From contig NC_090703.1 of the NCBI RefSeq assembly GCF_040954835.1, forward strand, positions 19,481,444 through 19,545,443: 64,000 nt of DNA. The letters run 5' to 3'. A program made the translations under genes and the position numbers. The notes under the pieces are model-generated. The model ran no database searches. It was not told where the DNA came from and was given only the letters and a program-made list of their open reading frames with translations. Source of the DNA: Lepisosteus oculatus (lineage: Eukaryota > Chordata > Actinopteri > Semionotiformes > Lepisosteidae). Of the stretch, positions 23,701 to 35,806 are shown one piece after another. Each line of letters starts with the position of its first letter. Position 1 is the first letter of the stretch.

Positions 23701-26700
23701 AAATGATATACTGTGAAAGTCATAAAAAACAAGGTCATAAAGTTCCTTGCAGACTTGCAGAAGTGTTCAGACTATTCCTATGACTAAATGATGCATACAC
23801 ATTTTTGTAAACTTAATATTTTTTTCAATGCTCAGATTGAAGACTTGTAAGGTAAGATATGTTACAGTAAATGTCAACACAAACTAAGGAGACAAAACTG
23901 TCTCAGGTTGCTTGGAAATCGCTTATGGGCAGCAATTTTCAAGTCTTTTTCACAGAATCCTAATAGGATTCAAGTCAGCACTTTGACTGAGCCACAAAGA
24001 CATTCATTTTCTTATTCTTAAGCCACAGCAGTGTAGCTTTGCTTCATTCATTGCGTGGAAAGGTGCATTTTCATCCCAGTTTTAGGTCTTTAGCATATTA
24101 AAACAGGTTTTTCCTCAGGATTTGCCTATACATTTCTCATTTCCCTTTAATCCTAACAAGCTTCCCTTTCCCTGCTGATGAGGCAGTGTTGGCATGCCTT
24201 CCACTTCTTAATAATGTTCTTTGAAATGTTTTTGTACCCCTATCCCGATCTGTACATTTTCATGACACTATCTCTGACGTGGTTTGAAAACTCCTTAGTC
24301 TTCATGGGTTTGTCTGTAGAGAATTTAAAGTAAAAAGAAACCTTGCAGAGATGGGTGTTTTTACTCTGAAACCTATTATTGCACGCAGAGGCCACTCACC
24401 TGATTGGGTGGCTTATTGAATTTTGTTTTGTGTACTTAATTTAAATTTAGGTTGGCTACAACAAAGGGTTCGAATACCTAAGCAAATATGACTTTTCCAT
24501 TTTGCTTTCCCTTTATCTATGTCTTTTTGATTTTTGCTTTGAATACATGGAGTAGGTGGTGTATATAACATGCTAATTGCTACTTCAGAGTGTCATAACT
24601 GCAAGCTGTAAAGCACCAACAAGTAAGAACAGTGCTAGGGTCTGAATACTTTTGCAAGTCACTACTTATTTTAAATATTTATTTGTATTACACAATGGCA
24701 ATGTGTATTTGGCACACAGAGTCAAGGGGAATTTATGTTCATTATCTTAAAACATTACCTGGTTATTTTAAATACACAAACCAGAGGGAGTAACTATTTT
24801 CAGTGAAAACAGACTTGCATTTTAGCAGTGCCACTATGAATGCTCAAAAGTATTTTTTCTTCATTTGCCAGGCATGATAGTCTCTTATTTCATCCAACTA
24901 AGTGGTAATTAATCAATATAAATGTTTCAAGCTCTCATCTCCTCAGTGCCTTTTGGAACATTGAAGAAACGGTGCAGAACAGTTGTGTGCAGGTCTAAGC
25001 AACTCTTATGCTACTAAACCAGAGTGTTAAGAAGCACACAGATTCTTACACCAATATTTCAACCCTTGCTATTAACACAAAATAATCAGCCGTGACCTTG
25101 TGTACATGTAAAATTCATACCATTTATATAAGTTATAAATCTAAAAAGTTAGGAACTTAGAAGAAATTAAGCTTACGCGATAGAGCTTGCATTCAAAGTC
25201 TGTGAACTTTCCATTTCCACAGTCGCAGCGAAAATTCCTTTGGAGACAAATTACACCAGTGATACAACAATACATTAAAGAAGTTTACAAATTTCCAGCA
25301 GCCATATCACCCTGCAACTCACAACTGGCAACCCACTGAAGCTCAGCAGGTGTGAGCCTGGTCAGTACCTGGATGGGAGACCTCCTGGGAAAAAGTAAGG
25401 TTGCTGCTGGCAGAGGTGATAGTGGGGCCAGCAGGGGGCGTTCACCCTGTGGTCTATGGGGGTCCTAATGCCCCAGTATAGCGACGTGGACACTATACTG
25501 TAAACAGGATGAGTTACGGATGAGACGTAAAACCAAGGTCCTGACTCTCTGTGGTCATTAAAAATCCCAAGGCGTTTATCGAAAAGAGTAGGGGTGTAAC
25601 CCCGGCATCCAGGTCAAATTTCACATTGGCCCTTACCAGTCATGGCCTCCTAATGTTCCTAATATTAATATCTAATATCCTAATAATCCCCCTCTATGAA
25701 TTGGCTTCATTACTCTGCTCTCCTCCCCTCTGATAGCTGATGTGTGGTGAGCGTTCTGGTGCACTATGGCTGCCGTCACATCATCCAGGTGGATGCTGCA
25801 CATTGGTGGTGGTGGAGGGGAGTTCCCATTACCTGTAAAGCGCTTTGAGTGGAGTGTCCAGACAAGCGCTATATAAGTGTAAACAATATGACACTCAAAG
25901 CTATTTACCATTCTAGTTGCTGCAATGACTACAAACGAACAGAAGAGTGTGCTAATGCTGCATACTTAACTCACAAATTCAGATGTTGACAATGTCGGCT
26001 TAAACCCTCTTATGCAACATGGATCAGTGTCCAATTTCAAGTAAATGACACAGAAAAGTGTACTCTGCACAGTGCAAAACTCCTTAATTTACAGGCTCAC
26101 CACATAGCATATCACTTGGTTAGTCTGCATTTATTTTGTTGCATGAAACAAAGAGTAATTTGAACAACTTCTACCTATTTCCTTTACTTATAAGAAGTAA
26201 AAAGAAGGGAACGGCTGGTTATCCAATTTGCAATCATGGTGTTTTCTTACAGGTTTTTAAATTGAATTGTAGCTTTTACAGGACTGAAGAAGCAAAGGCT
26301 GAGTTTTCCTGTTGTAAATAATGTATTGCTTCCACACAAAAAGAAAACAGACCATTTAGATACGGTATAGGGTTTGTGTGTATATAACATTAAACAATTT
26401 AACATAAATCAATGGCTGTTGTGTTAAAATTGTACAATACACTAACAGCTTATAATGTAAACATTTAGTCACTACAATGAGTATTCAAGTTCTGCACAAA
26501 TGACCAAGTTAACCTAATTGACTTCTTCAGTAAATTTTGAACGGTCACAAATTAACTGAATGAAACAAATTGGAAGTGTATTTAGACCTAAGAACATGCT
26601 TCAGTGCTTTACGCAAAGGGCTGTGGGAATATGGAACAAGCTATATGGCCATGTTGTCATAGCAGACACCATCACTTCTTTCACCAAACAGCAAGATGGG

Positions 26701-28141
26701 GATCTTGGATCTCTTAGCAAGAAATAAACAAACAGGTCTGAATGGCTTCTTCCTTGCTTGCAAACTGTGTGACTGAGGAATAACTAAACCTACTAGGCTT
26801 GCAAATACTACAAGCTTCAATGAGTTTGTATCATTTTATAGGTGCCATTAGGACGTAAACCCAGAGCCTATGGCTCAGACAGAGGCACAATGAGCTTACC
26901 TTTTGGTGTAGAGCTCAAAGAGATCATGCCCTTCATGGCACTTATATGAACAAGCCAAGCAAATTCCTGCTGGCTCGCCTCCTTTAGGTGTGCAGGTGTT
27001 GCAGGCATAGAGGGCCTGTCGCTTAACATATCCCTGTAAATGGCAACAGCAATACATTTACATACCTGTTGAGGACCGTGTTCAATAGTACAATAAAAGC
27101 ACAACAGTATACAAACCACTAAGAACACTAACAAAATACTGAAAGCAAATTAAGCTCAGTCCCCCCCCATTCACATTTCCATTGATTTCAGAAGACTCCA
27201 CAGACACAGAATTTGTAATAAACCAGAAGCTATTATGAAAGTCCAATAAACTTAGATGCCTGTTAACTCAAACTTGCTAACAGGGAGGTTTAATAGTTAC
27301 ACCAGCAGTCCAGGACCGTACGTGTGTGTAAGTTTAGCTTTCGACTGGTAAATCATTACAATTCATACTTAAGAGACGGCATCACCAATTGCTCAATGTG
27401 CCACAACTTACAAAAACATTTGGGTGTTCAATGAGTTTTCAGCAGTAGGGTGAAATATGTAATCCACTGAGATCAGAGGGAAAACAAGCGCACTGTCAAG
27501 TCCTACTTCTGCATTAGTCATTTACTAATGCTGGCATGGCCTAATTTAAAGACTAAACGGGCATTATCAGACCTGCAAGTAAGGGGAGTGCGTTCATAAT
27601 CAGGGTAGACACGCCTGGCATTTTCAATATCTACATTTTATTTAAACTTCCTCCATTTGTTTATGATAGGAGTGAGAGCATGAATGAATGATAACTACAA
27701 AACCCATGATGTGGAACTGATTCCAAAATGCAAAAAAAGCCCACATTACATTGACCACTTGGGTTAAAAATGATTAACTTATTCTACAAAATATTTACAA
27801 AGAAATCCATTGAACTGTCTGTTTTGTTTTGCTTTGGGTGTTTTGGTGTTTCCTTCGCTATTACTTAAACACATGGCAAGAAATCAAAAACAGCACTCAA
27901 CTGCTTTCCACAAATACACCCACAGGGACAAAGCTGCTTATCTAAATTGGTTATATTATAAAATACAAAGCGTCCACAGAGGCAAAGGCGTGCTGCTATC
28001 ATGTTTCCTTACCTCGGGATAGGAGCACTTCTCGGGATCGCTGCCACCCAAAACAGCAGAGGCTTCGTTTTCTAACTCTTCATCTTCTTCCAAAACATCC
28101 ACCAAAGAAACAGTCACATCATCCCCTTCGTTTACCGCCAT
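17785..28141 (-). CDS. UBR7: UBR7, putative E3 ubiquitin-protein ligase (N-recognin 7), complete
   Basis: Eleven coding exons on the minus strand: 28013-28141, 26900-27033, 25177-25237, 23550-23645, 23089-23142, 22777-22882, 21686-21849, 21093-21281, 19271-19439, 18684-18745, 17785-17877. All have GT/AG borders, and lengths sum to 1,257 nt, giving 418 aa (human about 425). Residues 1-43 hold the signature SLVDVLEEDEELENEA. About 39-115 form the UBR-box zinc fold (ACNTCTP, GICLACSYKCHEGH, FRCDCGN). About 128-185 form a PHD finger (LYCTCERPYPDPED, IQCIICEDWFHGRHLG, MVCVSCM). The middle exon 21686-21849 is acidic and poorly conserved. The C-terminus (SKLCTCSDCK, DTVLAYEKKG, FFEEFQSRKRRR) is the UBR7-specific part. 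UBR7 is reported to act in the nucleus, including on histone H2B. It is head-to-head with GON7. No break was seen. Confidence 0.97.
19630..19790 (+). repeat. Interspersed retroelement 3'-end fragment in a UBR7 intron
   Basis: AAGTGACTGGATGAGATCCT, then TGGATCAATTACCTGCTAAC, ending CTTATGTTCC. It is related to the 26575-26770 and 60411-60540 fragments. Confidence 0.5.
23905..24690 (-). mobile_element. Tc1/mariner relic in a UBR7 intron
   Basis: This matches a common fish Tc1 layout read in reverse: CAATTTTCAAGTCTTTTTCA, GTCAGCACTTTGACTGAGCC, CCCAGTTTTAGGTCTTTAGC, and an end containing CTGAATACTTTTGCAAGTCA. No open transposase frame remains. The flanking exons are intact, so the insertion is purely intronic. 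Confidence 0.65.
25299..25889 (+). repeat. 5S rRNA-derived SINE, copy 1 (near full length)
   Basis: The head follows 5S rRNA: GCCATATCACCCTG, GAAGCTCAGCAGG, GGTCAGTACCTGGATGGGAG, ACCTCCTGGGAA. This includes the internal Pol III promoter region. A long body follows, with a conserved block (ATGGCTGCCGTCACATCATC) and a LINE-like 3' end (TAAAGCGCTTTGAG, AAGCGCTATATAAGTGTAAA). It matches the copy at 32460-32990. The organisation is that of SINE3/DeuSINE-type elements; the family name is inference. Confidence 0.85.
26575..26770 (+). repeat. Interspersed retroelement 3'-end fragment
   Basis: GGGCTGTGGGAATATGGAAC, followed by a CACTTCTTTCACCAAACAG-type stretch and GGTCTGAATGGCTTCTTCC, is a recurrent tail in fish and other vertebrates. 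Related fragments occur at 19630-19790 and 60411-60540. I cannot name the parent LINE. Confidence 0.5.
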
Positions 28142-29130
28142 CCTTAAAAAATAGGCGACAAAAAAATTGTTAGCGAGCACTTCCTGTTCCAGGCCAAACA
28201 CGCAGAGCGGCGGAAGAGTGTTGCTATATAGCTGGTGCGCCCCGCTTGTGATGTTGACAATTTGACTCGGGCGCAAACCTCTGCGATTTTCCTCTGTTTA
28301 GCAAAGTGTGAACGCATAGCATCAGACAGCACAAAGAAAATTATAACAAAATACTTTCTTTAGAATTATCTTTTCCACTGTGTTTACAGAGCAGGCGCGG
28401 TGCACACGATAGTTGGCGGGAACCAGATAATTAGGCTATAGTATGATGTTAGAAGTGGTATCTTTGCAGACAACTTAAATTTAAGAAATGGTCACTTAAA
28501 TAAGAAACGCGTCAAATAAGTATAACACCGATTGCATTGTTTGTAGCATGTTTAATGTATTTTACGTAGATGCTTGCTGACAGAAACGTTAAATCTTTGT
28601 ATCTAGGACGTATTTAGGCTTATATTTAAATGTCTACATTAAAGTATTTTTCTTGTGAATATCTTTGTTTTCATATACAGAAGAAATATTGTATATATGA
28701 ACGCCCCTACTATAACTTACATTTGCTAATTTCACAGTGGAAACATTAATGTCCATATCATCTTTAAAGACCTTCAAAGGATTGTAAGTATAAGACGTAT
28801 TAGCTTCGTAAACTTTTTTAAATTTATGAAATTTTAAAAACTATGAATACACTCTGATTATATTTTAAGACATTGTGAAATATACAATTTAATGTTTTTA
28901 ATTCAAAGCTCAGGTATATATGGATAAAGTTAAATATGCAGACTACTGTGTGTGATATTGTAATTTGCATCAATACTATGAAAGAGTAATACTACATTTT
29001 GCTTTCCGACAGTCTCATAATTTTAAGAGTAAAAAGAGAACAACATACAGAAGAGAAGAAAGCAGAGCCCTTTAGCCGATTTTTTCTATTTTGGATCCGG
29101 GTCGGAGTTGAAAGGTCGCACACGGCAGTG
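28142..29130. promoter_or_regulatory. Bidirectional promoter region between UBR7 and GON7
   Basis: The two start codons face apart over 989 bp. Near UBR7, the minus strand carries CAGGAAGTG (ETS/GABP type) around 28179-28187 and a locally GC-rich stretch (28190-28270). TTGGCGGGAA at 28413-28422 matches an E2F-type site. The middle (28440-28980) is AT-rich and shows no motif I would defend. Site calls are by consensus only. Confidence 0.5.
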
Positions 29131-31016
29131 ATGGCGGTCTGCGAGTTGCGAGGGGATCTCAAATTCAGAGATGGCAGTACGAAAGAGTTTGTCGTTAAAG
29201 CCGAAAATAACCTAAAATCAGTCCTTTCTGGGTTACAGAAAATAAGAACAGAGGTGTCGGACGTTCTCAGTGATCTGGTCTCTCAGGAAAAGGGAGTCAC
29301 AGTCAACTCACAGGCAGACAACGGCTCATTAGACGGTACGTGTGGCGGGTGTGACTTTCTCTGCTCTTAACGCATTGGGAACGCTGTATATTTTAGCCCT
29401 TCCTGCTATTGTAAATACCTATCCCCCTTTGAAATGAACATCAGTATTTTTTGTTTGGGAGTTGTACGTAGCTAGAGTTTGTTTTGACTCATTTTCTGTT
29501 ACCTCGATTAGCTGCTTCATGGTTCATCGGAAGAGACGCGAGTAGCACTTCGACACAAAGTCGAATGGTGTTGCTACAGCTTTTTGTAATCGTAACGATA
29601 ATCGCGAGAACCACATAAAATTAAAGAATGAAGACTTACTACCTTAAGTGGAAATACTTTCGAATTTGTGCCTCTCTCTGGGATTCTTTTTAAACCGTTC
29701 ACGCTTGCCAGGTCCAGATGTCAGCTGTGTTATATTACCATGACATACAGGTGAAGAGCACAGCTGATGCACTTGATATTTAGTGATATATAGGAAACGT
29801 CATACGCAAGGTAGTCCGTTTGTTTAGTTTGTCACTGGCGTTTAACGTATCTGTGGCAACCACCTATTTAAAAATAAAAGTGGTTATAAACCACGTGAAA
29901 AAAACAACAACAGGTAAGCTTTACCCACCAATCAATTGTTGTATACAACAATGTGGTTCACATAACGTACAGTGGTTGTATTGTTTCGGCATTTGGCACC
30001 ATATGAACTCTGTTCAAGCCAGGTTCCCACTGCATTTCATGAACTAGGAATCCTTTTGTTAGCTTGAACCTAGGTATTTGTTTTACGAGCCAAACATGAG
30101 AATTACGTTTTTCTGATTATAATATTGAAGTAAAATTTTGTCCATTTGAATTACTTTTATAACATAACATTTTATTTTTTTAACCTTAATCCTACAAGTC
30201 CATGTTGATACAAGCGGACACATAAACGCAAGTGTTTGGGTAGGGTCTGCATAAGTGGAAGTAGAAGCATTTATGAAAACGAAGGAGAAAAAGTGATTTT
30301 CACAAATATTTACTTTGTTATTCAATAGAACAAATGCAAGGTCCTTTTAAATCAGTATTTGCTTTAGATCAAGGGGAAGTATTGATATAGTCAAAGAAAA
30401 AATAAAATAAAATACAGTTAGGTACTTATAGCAACAAAAGGTAGAAAACCTTCTGGCAGTAAGGGAGCAGAAGTGTTTGCTGTTGATATGAATTTTAATC
30501 TCAGCGAGCATGGTAAATAGCTTGTAAAGCTATACCTATAACAGAGTCTTAACATCCACAAATCATTTTCTTAAATTGTTTATGGACAATTTAAATGTGG
30601 AAATAGAAAAAAACTAGAGTACCTACATGAACAAAAGAGTGTGTGTTTAGTGTAATGTATTAAGCTGGATTGCTTGCATTATTGTTGATTCATTTTGGAA
30701 AAACTAATGTGTATCATATGAGTACCTTCTTACTGTAAATGATTTAAAGTCAGCATGTTCTTTATCTGGATCACTAAAAACTATGCAGTCATTATTTTTA
30801 ACAGAAATCATGAAATGCCATGAAGTTGCAGGTCATATTTCAAGTTGAGTAATGTAGATGAAAGCTAAGGTCCCTAACTAGCATGCTTTGTCATCATCTT
30901 TGACAGATGAAGGTGACGAAGAAAGTGATGAAGAAGAAGAGGTGGAAATCAAGACCAAGAGCAAAGGGGTCAGGGTGGAGCCTCCTGCAAAACGAACAAA
31001 GACTCTGCAGGCCTGA
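29131..31016 (+). CDS. GON7: GON7, EKC/KEOPS complex subunit, complete (two exons)
   Basis: Exons 29131-29335 and 30907-31016 (donor GTACGT, acceptor TTGACAG) join in frame to 104 aa; the human protein is about 100 aa. GON7 is the small, partly disordered fifth subunit of KEOPS, which makes the t6A modification at position 37 of ANN-decoding tRNAs. It stabilises the LAGE3-OSGEP side of the complex. Visible features are the N-terminus MAVCELRGDLKFRDGS, a helical stretch (NNLKSVLSGLQKIRTEVSDV), and an acidic C-terminal run (DEGDEESDEEEEVEI) before a basic end, as in the family. The start at 29131 is the first in-frame ATG and gives the family N-terminus. It probably shares a divergent promoter with UBR7. 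Confidence 0.93.
29336..30906 (+). other. GON7 intron
   Basis: A single AT-rich intron of 1,571 bp. No repeat, RNA or coding exon was recognised. Confidence 0.7.
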
Positions 31017-34000
31017 AAGCTAGACCTGCAATCTGGTGTGCGCCAGGGAGGGTGGACATTTTGTTTTGCACGAGAACAACTGTTAACATGTTTCTGAAAT
31101 ATACAGGCCAAAGTACTGACTCTACAAGGCTGTAAGTGTTCCTAGCCTGTCTCATTTACAGTAGGTCTATTTTAAGAAGAACTCAGCAGCCATTGCTCTT
31201 AGCTACACCAGTGGTTTATGTAGTGGTTTTATTGTTGACACTCTTTTGCTATTAATTTTTCACAGGACCCCTTCAAAAATGCATATACTGAATTTGTTTA
31301 TAATTTTCTTCTTATTAAATAACAAGAAATGAAGTGGTAAAGGTTTCTTTCAGATACATCCTTTATATTCAGCTGGAGCAGATGGGGAAAAAAAACTTTT
31401 GATTTGGAAGATTCAAGAGTCATTTCCATATTATTTTTGTTAATGTGCTTGTGTATTGTATAAATGTTTTGGTTTGTGATTCCATCATTGTTTCCTTTAA
31501 TCCAGTCCTTGGTTTAATACTTTCTCAGCAAACCATTTGTTCTCTTTCCTACTAAAACCAAATTTCCTGACAGTCACTACAAAATGTAAGTGCTTCTTTT
31601 ACACTATTAGTTGTCACTAGAAACATAGTCCCTTTCCTTTTTCTGTGTCTCCTTCTTCCCCAACCAACAGGGATTCCTAATCTTTTAAACAAGGAACAAA
31701 TTCTTGATTCCATCCCTTGTCCTCAGTTCCATATTGTTACTGGATTATTTGACAAAAGGAATATGGATTTTGAACACTACTGGACAAAGCCTTAGGTATC
31801 GCAGTTAAAAGCTGTAAAAGTAAATTGCAGCAAACAGAGCCTTCCACATTCTCAAACTTGCATACACACATTATATTGTCTATCATATAGTAAACGGCAT
31901 TAGAGAACATGGCTGTTTACCAAAATCAGCTTGTTGGCAAGGCTTGCAAATTGTGGGAAGATTCTTTATTGATGTTGTGGCTTGACAACATGTGACATGA
32001 TTTGAAGGACCTATGTAAACCAAGCTGTATTGGTGGTGGAATTATATATTTCCAATAGGCCTTGACCATACTAAAGTGGGCATAAAGTGCAAATGTTTGA
32101 TGCTACAAGATTTTACTTTGTAGGAATGAAGGATATTTGTCAATATTACATGCTTGAACTTCAAATATTCCTTGAATATGTTGAGACTGATCAGATCTTC
32201 AGATCTAAAGATCTAATATCATCTAATCAGTATGGATGGACAAAGGATATAATTCCAGTGAAAGGCCCACCTCACACTGCTTGATAATTTTATATCTGAC
32301 TAGAGACAGGAAAACAACTGAGCAATTATCAGTAAAGACTGATATTGTTTTGAAAACAATTTATCCAAAAAATAGTGTCGGGCATCCACAAAATGTTAAC
32401 CTGAAAAGCAAAATTGACAATTCTTAAGTGGCACCTGGGAGAAACTGATGTTCACAGGTAGTAGCCATATCACCCTGCAACTCACAACTGGCAACCCACT
32501 GAAGCTAAGCAGGTGTGAGCCTGGCCAGTACCTGGATGGGAGACCTCCTGGGAAAAACTAAGGTTGCTGCTGGAAGAGGTGTTAGTGGGGCCAGCAGGGG
32601 GTGCTCACCCTGCGGTCCATGTGGGTCCTAATGCCCCAGTATAGTGACGGGGACACTATACCGTAAACAGGTGCCGTCCTTCGGATGAGATGTTTTCCAT
32701 TGGCCCTTACCAATCATGTTTTCCATTGGCCCTTACCAATCAAATTTCCCATTGGCCCTTAACAGTCATGGCCTCCTAATAATCCCCCTCTATGAATTGG
32801 CTACAATTCCCCACTGATAGCTGGTGTGTGGTGAGCTTTCTGGTGCACTATGGCTGCCGTCGCATCATCCAGGTGCATGCTGCACACTAGTGGTGGTGGA
32901 GGGGAGTCCCCATTACCCACATTGTAAAGTGCTTTGAGTGGAGTGTCCAGAAAAGCGCTATATAAGTGTAAGCAATTATTATTATTATAGTAGCTAGAAA
33001 GGTCAAGGTCAGCCAATGGAGAAAGTCTCAACTACAATATTTGCCTTTATAGATTTTTCTCTGGTGGGTGAGGTGTAAAGGGTAGCTTCAAGGTGAAAAA
33101 GTATAATCAGCTTAATTGTATTTACTTCAAAAAATCATAGTCTTTCATGTGATAGTTGTGATTATTTACAAACAAAACTGAAAATGTCTTTACCATTCAT
33201 CTCTTCTAAACGTCACATTTGCTTCAGGGTTGAAATTCCATTAAGGGAAACCTTGTCCTCCATGATCATGCGTGAATGAAGTTTTTCCGCTGAGTTAATC
33301 CTATCAGTGCCAAGATCTGTTTATTAAAAATATTCAGTAATATCTGAAAGAAAACAGTTTTTCAAAATTTTTTATTATAAAAAAAGAATTCCAGGCTTGT
33401 GTTTAATCACAGTGCAATTAGTATTGAAAGGCAAAAAACAAAATACCTCAAAAGCTAAATGCTTTCACTGTAAAATATTGGCAAGCCCTTTCAGACTGTT
33501 TAAGAATGCCTTTCAATTGATCATTTTTTTTAAAAGCTAACTTTAACTTAACAAAATAAGCTTCTGAAAAAATTGAAAATAAATAATGAAAGGCAGTATT
33601 ACTAGACCCAAACTGCAGGTTGAACACCTCTGATCTAGAACAGGATTTTAGAAGAATCTTTGGCGTACACATAAAGTAATTATTCAGCACTGTTGAACAC
33701 TTACAGCAGTACAGTTCTGTAGTATCTGGGGCTGTCTGAACATGCCTCGGTCGTGAATTACATTCTTAACATTTCAAGATGAATACATTTAGAAAATCAA
33801 GAAAATGTGAATCAAGCAACACATCTGTAAACAAACACTGAGCACAAACACACGTTGTGGGTGATTTCTATTCTTTCACGTATATTTACTCTAAGTGGGA
33901 GACAACACTATATATAAGTGTCACTTTCCATCTTAAAACAGTTATTTTTGCACAGTAGTTTTACTGCAAATATAAGGGTAAAGCAACATAAATTTACCTG

Positions 34001-35398
34001 TCAATGTCAAGCAAGCCATTTGAATGTGCATTATTCCCACATGTCCATACAAGAATTTGCACAGCTAATGGAAAGATGGTATTAAAGCTGCCATGTCTTT
34101 TATCAGGTTCAAATTGATTACTAGTTAAATACAGAGAGGCTTAGAATCCACAGAATGTAGACTTATGGCAGTCGTTGTGGTGATTCAATGTATTCACATA
34201 GCGGTCCAAACTCAACCCACAGATGTCTTCACAAAAGATATTTTAACATTCCACTAACTTAAAAAGTATATTAAAACATAGTTGTGCTTCTTTTACAGTA
34301 ATAGAGGTGAAAAGTCCTACTTTTCCTTTAGAGAATGTTACTTTCACTATTGAAGATAAAATCTTCAATGTACTTTTAAGTTTTTAAATTTGTACCTACT
34401 CCAACGCATATGCATTTGTAATTATGTGAATACTGCCTGAAAAGTTTCGTATCTGCAGTTTAAATTGAAATTTTCCGTTTTAAAAAAGACAGTCTTCTGT
34501 TAACTTCAGGTTAAAATCATACAGAGCTAATGATCCAAGTTAAATACAAATAGGTCTCTTCAATTTTAGTTTCTGTATATTAGAGCAATACTGCCAGAGC
34601 CAGGCTTCTTCATGTAATGTAATGCACAGAGGGTGAAACTCCACAGCGAATCACGCTGGTGTCTATGCAGTATCACCAGGCAAGTTCACAGAAGGTTAAA
34701 CAGATACGAAGACAATGATAGTTGAGGAGAGCAAAAGTCGTACAAACTAGGAAGCAGAGATATTGGTAATTACAATACATTCAGTTAAAAAATGTGTTAT
34801 CAGCTTTCTTGGTTAAGATGTACTGTAGCAGTGCCAGTCATCAACATCTCGGCACTTGTATCGGGTTGGGTCCCTGGCATGATACTGTACGTATGTTTTA
34901 TCAGATGTGGATCTTAAACGTCTTTATAGGTGTCTCATAGCCAACTCCTACAGTATCTGTTTTCAGCTTTTGAGCAAATGTAGAACCTGGATAACATTGT
35001 ATTATAAAGAAAGTCTTGACAAAGGAATATTTTCATCTCGAGGACAAAATGAGACCTGGTCTGGTGCACTTTATCCTGTCTTTAAATAAGATGAACTTGA
35101 GAGCTCCCAGCTCAATATACACAATTGAAACTGCGCTGCCATTTTCAGCTTGAATTTGTCTTATCGTACACACATGAACCCTCATTACACTTAGAGAAAA
35201 AAAAACTGATTCCTTATCAGAAAAAAAGGCCCCAGAAACATCTTTACGTGAATTCTCTAGAAAAATAAACAGCACACTTCTGACAGGAGCAGTGGCTACG
35301 GAGTGTAAAAGGCTATCCTGAAACGGAAGCTGGCAGGAACAGTGGAAATCCCCTCGGATCTGTGAACCCGACAGCCAGCCACGAGCTCCTGCCGCGAC
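31017..35398. other. GON7-LYSET convergent intergenic region with UTRs
   Basis: GON7 3'UTR probably ends after ATTAAA near 31312. On the minus strand, LYSET may extend to an AATAAA complement near 33369. Between them lies a 5S-type SINE (32460-32990). 33000-35398 is AT-rich with no recognised gene and is plausibly LYSET 3'UTR. UTR ends are inferred. Confidence 0.45.
32460..32990 (+). repeat. 5S rRNA-derived SINE, copy 2 (with internal triplication)
   Basis: The head has the same 5S-like layout as copy 1 (GCCATATCACCCTGCAACTC, GAAGCTAAGCAGG, CCTGGATGGGAGACC), with the same body and the 3' end GCGCTATATAAGTGTAAGCA followed by an ATT repeat. A unit of about 26 bp (TTTTCCATTGGCCCTTACCA) is present three times at 32692-32769; copy 1 has it once. 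Confidence 0.88.
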
Positions 35399-35806
35399 CT
35401 AAGTGTCGATGAGCTGGAGCCGGCTGATCTGGTTGGAGGCCTTGGCAAACGTCTGGTGACGGTTGCAGATGAGGGCCAAGCAGATGGGAATGATGCAGTA
35501 CCCCACGGTTTTGGGGTCAGCGCGAGTGCAGGAGTAGAGGAACAGAAAGACCTGGAGGTAGGGGATAAGGAAGATGGCGGCCCACAGCCAGAAGGGGAAG
35601 GACAGCAGCCGTGCCTTCAGCGCGACTGTCCAGGAAGAGGAGTCGTCGGGACCCGGGTGGAGCTCCTCCGCCGCCTGCGCCACATGCTCCAGGGTCAGCC
35701 GGTTGTACGTCTGGTTGATCTCAAAGACGTAGTAGAAGGCAGCCGCGCTAGCCAGCAGGTACAGCCCCACACCGATCCATCCCATCCGCTGACGGAAGTT
35801 CATCAT
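35399..35806 (-). CDS. LYSET: LYSET (TMEM251, GCAF), lysosomal enzyme trafficking factor
   Basis: A single coding exon of 135 aa (human short form 131). LYSET is a Golgi membrane protein that retains and activates GlcNAc-1-phosphotransferase (GNPTAB), so it is needed for mannose-6-phosphate tagging of lysosomal enzymes. The sequence shows the invariant N-terminus MMNFRQRMGWIGVGLYLLAS, a first membrane segment at about 9-28, a variable hydrophilic loop, a second hydrophobic segment at about 68-91, and the near-invariant tail with CTRADPKTVGYCIIPICLA and ASNQISRLQLIDT. The start is placed at the MMN methionines. The open frame continues upstream to an acceptor (TGCAG) at about 35825, so a 5' exon probably exists; the human gene has a longer isoform through such an exon. 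Confidence 0.96.
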   Translation of the reverse strand: MMNFRQRMGWIGVGLYLLASAAAFYYVFEINQTYNRLTLEHVAQAAEELHPGPDDSSSWTVALKARLLSFPFWLWAAIFLIPYLQVFLFLYSCTRADPKTVGYCIIPICLALICNRHQTFAKASNQISRLQLIDT

